Assembly (NCBI GenBank): GCA_945861405.1
Contig: CAMAUL010000030.1
Location: forward strand, 1 to 38,012
Length of the DNA: 38,012 nucleotides
From: Candidatus Methylobacter oryzae
Lineage (GTDB): Bacteria > Pseudomonadota > Gammaproteobacteria > Methylococcales > Methylomonadaceae
Direction: 5' to 3'
Shown here: in pieces, positions 35,958-38,012 of the stretch
How positions within the stretch are numbered: the stretch's first letter is position 1
Layout of the letters: the number at the start of each line of letters is the position of its first letter
Program-made: the position numbers and the translations under genes
Notes under the pieces: generated by a model
Database searches by the model: none
The model's input: the letters and a program-made list of their open reading frames with translations, nothing else
Told to the model about the DNA's origin: nothing

Positions 35958-36312
35958 AGGCTGATTCAAATTCGAAGTACAACATCTAATGGTAGCTTGG
36001 TGTAGCCCATTTTTACTCCGAATAATATGCCTCATGTGGAGTTCTAAACCCCAGCACTTTGCATGGAGGTGGTCTAAGTCGATCCTTTACACCCGCCCTC
36101 CTTAGTGAGGTCGCAACTCCATACCCTTGACCGTTACTATTCTCGTTCAGCCTACGTTCCCATGAATGGGGTGTGGGCGAAATAAATCGATACTTGTAGT
36201 TCTGCAGCGATTCTTTCATGCTTCGCAAACTCTTTATACCGTTATCAAATGTGCAACGCAGCTCACCACTTAAATTTACTTACAAAAGTTGCACTTCAGA
36301 GTTGAATCCGCC
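35958..36312 (-). mobile_element. internally deleted IS30-family element (355 bp)
   Basis: The terminal inverted repeats at 35958-35982 and 36288-36312 match at 20 of 25 positions (both GGC(T/G)GATTCAA...). TAA flanks both sides (35955-35957 and 36313-36315), fitting the short duplications made by IS30 elements. Between the ends only the last part of a transposase remains on the minus strand, so roughly 0.7 kb or more has been lost compared with a full IS30 element of about 1.1 kb. It is not able to move by itself. Confidence 0.8.
36013..36275 (-). pseudogene. IS30-family transposase remnant, frameshifted
   Basis: Minus-strand fragments in different frames match the IS30 transposase C-terminal half. 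TFDNG is followed, after a frameshift, by KEFAKHERIAAELQVSIYFAHTP. Then, in another frame, come HSWERRLNENSNG and CKVLGFRTPHEAYY. IS30 proteins carry T-DNG-EFA, YFAHPY-SWERG-NENTNG and LGF-TPHE in that order, including the DDE catalytic Asp and Glu positions. The segment between NSNG and KVLGF is shortened and scrambled. A 71-codon open frame (36228-36013) is just the last part and is not a functional gene. The extent is approximate. Confidence 0.8.
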
Positions 36313-36650
36313 TAACATTTTCCTCTACCCGAAAGCCTTTTTAGCTCCGGCTTCTTCATTCGAATAAATTTTTTATACGCGCTAAAACTTAACCGTAACT
36401 GCTTACCCCCTTACCTATATCCATACCTACATAACCGACTTTAAATAAGTTCTGTGAAAACACATGCCCTATCGCTCCGACATCACTTCGGCCCTAGCTA
36501 CATTTTCCTAGCGAGCAGCAGATGGCCCTTTGGACTTATACTTTCCATTTTTGGCGAGTGCCCTCCTAGAGTGAAGTCACATAAGCCTTGGCTTGATATT
36601 TGTTAAATTCGCCTAATTACTATTTTTGGTTTAGATAAATTATTTTACTC
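36313..36650. other. gene-free sequence between IS remnant and pmo terminator
   Basis: About 340 bp with no supported reading frame, no recognisable RNA gene and no match to the repeats elsewhere in the window. It may be a decayed gene or a spacer isolating the pmo operon end. Confidence 0.3.
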
Positions 36651-36693
36651 AAAAAAAACCCCCGTCACCAATAATTGGTAACGGGGGTTTTCA
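36651..36693 (-). terminator. strong intrinsic terminator of the pmo operon
   Basis: On the minus strand, AACCCCCGTTACCAAT pairs with ATTGGTGACGGGGGTT, making a long GC-rich stem with a central palindrome and a single mismatch. Eight Ts follow (complement of 36651-36658). It lies about 40 bp after the pmoB stop, marking pmoB as the last gene of its operon. Confidence 0.9.
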
Positions 36694-36734
36694 ATTCCTT
36701 AACTGATAACCAAAGCTATCAGCTAATTATTTCA

Positions 36735-37979
36735 TTAGATGAAAGATGGAATTAATGGAGCATCTACCATAACCATTTGACGGCTGCCAGCTTCATCAAA
36801 GAAGAATAACAAACCAGCAAAACGGCTGTCTGGATCATAGATCAAGTCAGCTAAACGGTAAACTTCCCAAGCAGCGTCAGAAGCAGTAACTTGTACAGTT
36901 CTTGAAGTACCTGGAGCGATTGGGCTGTTATCACTAACAGTCAAACCTTCTTCAGCCAACAAGTCATCTGGATAGCCTGTTTCATCTACATGAACTTTAG
37001 GATCTAAGAATCTAACACCAGCAGTGTTGAACTCACCCAAACGCACTGCAGAATCACCATTGTTAGTGATAGTCAATGTCATTTGCATTGCACGACCTGG
37101 TACACGGTAAGTTGCATCTTCAACTTTAACGTTAACAGTTCTTGCAGGAAGTTCAATTGGTTTCATGCCACGCAATAAACCAGCTTGCAATGGAGTTGTT
37201 ACAGGATACGCTGCGTTTGTGCTGCTCATACCGAAAGCAACAATACCAATCGTAGCTACTGCAAAACCCAAACCAACTTTCTTATCAGCGGCAGTAATCA
37301 AAGAATCTGCTTTTCCTGCTTCCATAGCGAGGTAACGTGGAATGAATATTGGCTTACGAGCCCAATATGCCAACCAAGCCAAACCTAAGGCATACCAGAA
37401 AGCGTGCCAGAAGTAAGTGTTGCCCAAGTTATATGTTTCCAGGTTGATAGTATCACCTAACAACGTAGTAACTGGGTTAACAAATGATCCCATAGTACCA
37501 GTAACAGTTACCCATTTACCTGGACCGATGATTGGACCACCGCCTTTAACGTTCATCATTGTATGTACGTGCCAATCGCCTGGACGACGTGCTTTTAACA
37601 ATACTTTGAACTCATAAGTTTCGCCCAATTCCAGTGTAACTGAACGAGGAACTAATTGACCACCGATCCATGAACCTTGACGAATAAATACAGGTCCTGG
37701 AATACCGATGTTCAAAAATGAGATATCAGGTAAATCAACAGTTTCAGGCCATCCAGCGAAAACGTGGAATTTACCAGAAATTGTCATAGTATCGTTAACA
37801 GGCACTGTATCTTTTGACCAGTTCAAGTCAAACCAGTGAATTGTACGCATACGCATAAATGCGGCTTGCGACTTTTCACCATGAGCAGATGCAGTTGGTG
37901 CGTAAAACATCGCTGCTGTAACAGTTACCAGCAGTGCGACAAAGGATAATTTAGCAACCTTGTCTTTTATTAATTTCAT
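36735..37979 (-). CDS. pmoB: particulate methane monooxygenase subunit B
   Basis: PmoB, the largely periplasmic copper subunit of the membrane-bound methane monooxygenase (PmoABC), which oxidises methane to methanol. The signal peptide ends ASA before His33, so the mature protein begins with that ligand. Copper ligands of the CuB site are present: His33 (AHGEKS), His137 and His139 (GDWHVHTMM); His48 (RTIHW) and His72 (GKFHVF) are also conserved. Two membrane helices lie at about residues 186-206 (YFWHAFWYALGLAWLAYWA) and 234-253. The C-terminal cupredoxin domain contains DAAWEVYRLADLIYDPDSRFAGLLFFF. Length is 414 aa, equal to my recollection of M. capsulatus PmoB. GAGGAGG precedes the ATG. 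pmoC and pmoA should lie upstream, beyond the window. Confidence 0.97.
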   Translation of the reverse strand: MKLIKDKVAKLSFVALLVTVTAAMFYAPTASAHGEKSQAAFMRMRTIHWFDLNWSKDTVPVNDTMTISGKFHVFAGWPETVDLPDISFLNIGIPGPVFIRQGSWIGGQLVPRSVTLELGETYEFKVLLKARRPGDWHVHTMMNVKGGGPIIGPGKWVTVTGTMGSFVNPVTTLLGDTINLETYNLGNTYFWHAFWYALGLAWLAYWARKPIFIPRYLAMEAGKADSLITAADKKVGLGFAVATIGIVAFGMSSTNAAYPVTTPLQAGLLRGMKPIELPARTVNVKVEDATYRVPGRAMQMTLTITNNGDSAVRLGEFNTAGVRFLDPKVHVDETGYPDDLLAEEGLTVSDNSPIAPGTSRTVQVTASDAAWEVYRLADLIYDPDSRFAGLLFFFDEAGSRQMVMVDAPLIPSFI

Positions 37980-38000
37980 ATATCCTCCTCTATAATAGAG
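37980..38000 (-). promoter_or_regulatory. pmoB: pmoB ribosome binding site overlapping a small palindrome
   Basis: The minus strand reads CTCTATTATAGAGGAGGATA just before the ATG: a strong AGGAGG site 4 nt from the start codon. The first 13 bases (37988-38000) form a perfect palindrome, CTCTAT-A-ATAGAG. A hairpin there would touch the upstream edge of the ribosome binding site. Confidence 0.6.
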
Positions 38001-38012
38001 AATCTATAGTTT

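Noticed and set aside
36013..36228. A 71-codon frame as an independent gene
   Set aside because: Its C-terminus (VLGFRTPHEAYY) and neighbouring frames show it is the end of a broken IS30 transposase.
1..38012. tRNA, rRNA or riboswitch genes
   Set aside because: I looked for tRNA arm patterns and rRNA-like blocks on both strands and found none; weak structured RNAs could be missed by eye.

Overview
The window is chromosomal DNA from a gammaproteobacterial methanotroph (Methylococcales; Methylobacter/Methylomonas-like is a guess). The decisive marker is a full-length particulate methane monooxygenase subunit B (pmoB) at the right edge. It is the same length as I remember for Methylococcus capsulatus PmoB (414 aa) and has all the copper-ligand histidines. 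Most other genes are housekeeping genes in arrangements familiar from gammaproteobacteria.

Layout. (1) 79-10460, minus strand: rlmH-maf-rng-yhdP-nitrilase-bamC-like-tldD-small membrane protein, an extended version of the maf-rng-yhdP-tldD cluster of E. coli. Most gene junctions here hold palindromic dispersed repeats. (2) 10605-13331, plus: flgP-like lipoprotein, flgT and fliW, a small flagellar island with a ~99-bp MITE-like element between the first two genes. (3) 13501-17717, minus: pcnB-folK-panB-panC-panD (RNA polyadenylation, folate and pantothenate synthesis). (4) 17938-23606, plus: a small membrane ORF, an RDD membrane protein, a CRP-like/HDOD signalling protein, oligopeptidase A (prlC) and ubiD (ubiquinone synthesis). 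(5) 23846-24328: an unrecognised exported helical protein. (6) 24471-28680, minus: hemC-hemD-hemX-hemY (tetrapyrrole synthesis), divergent from argH-cyaA (28820-33005, plus). (7) 33249-35716, plus: gap-pyk (lower glycolysis), ending in a clear terminator. (8) 35717-36734: about 1 kb without intact genes, containing a 355-bp internally deleted IS30-family element. (9) 36735-37979, minus: pmoB, followed by a strong terminator; pmoA and pmoC are expected just beyond the right edge.

The most unusual theme is how far dispersed repeats have shaped coding sequence. A ~50-bp repeat segment lying between tldD and the bamC-like gene (2005-2053) recurs almost identically inside prlC (20131-20180). There it is translated in frame as about 17 extra residues. 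A second insertion of about 16 residues lies further along prlC, and together they account for its extra length (712 aa against 680 in E. coli). Repeats also supply or abut the stop codons of bamC-like, yhdP, maf, folK and panC, and PanC carries a repeat-encoded tail. Two 44-bp, two-hairpin palindromes in opposite orientation flank rng. I found no tRNA, rRNA, CRISPR array or intact insertion sequence.
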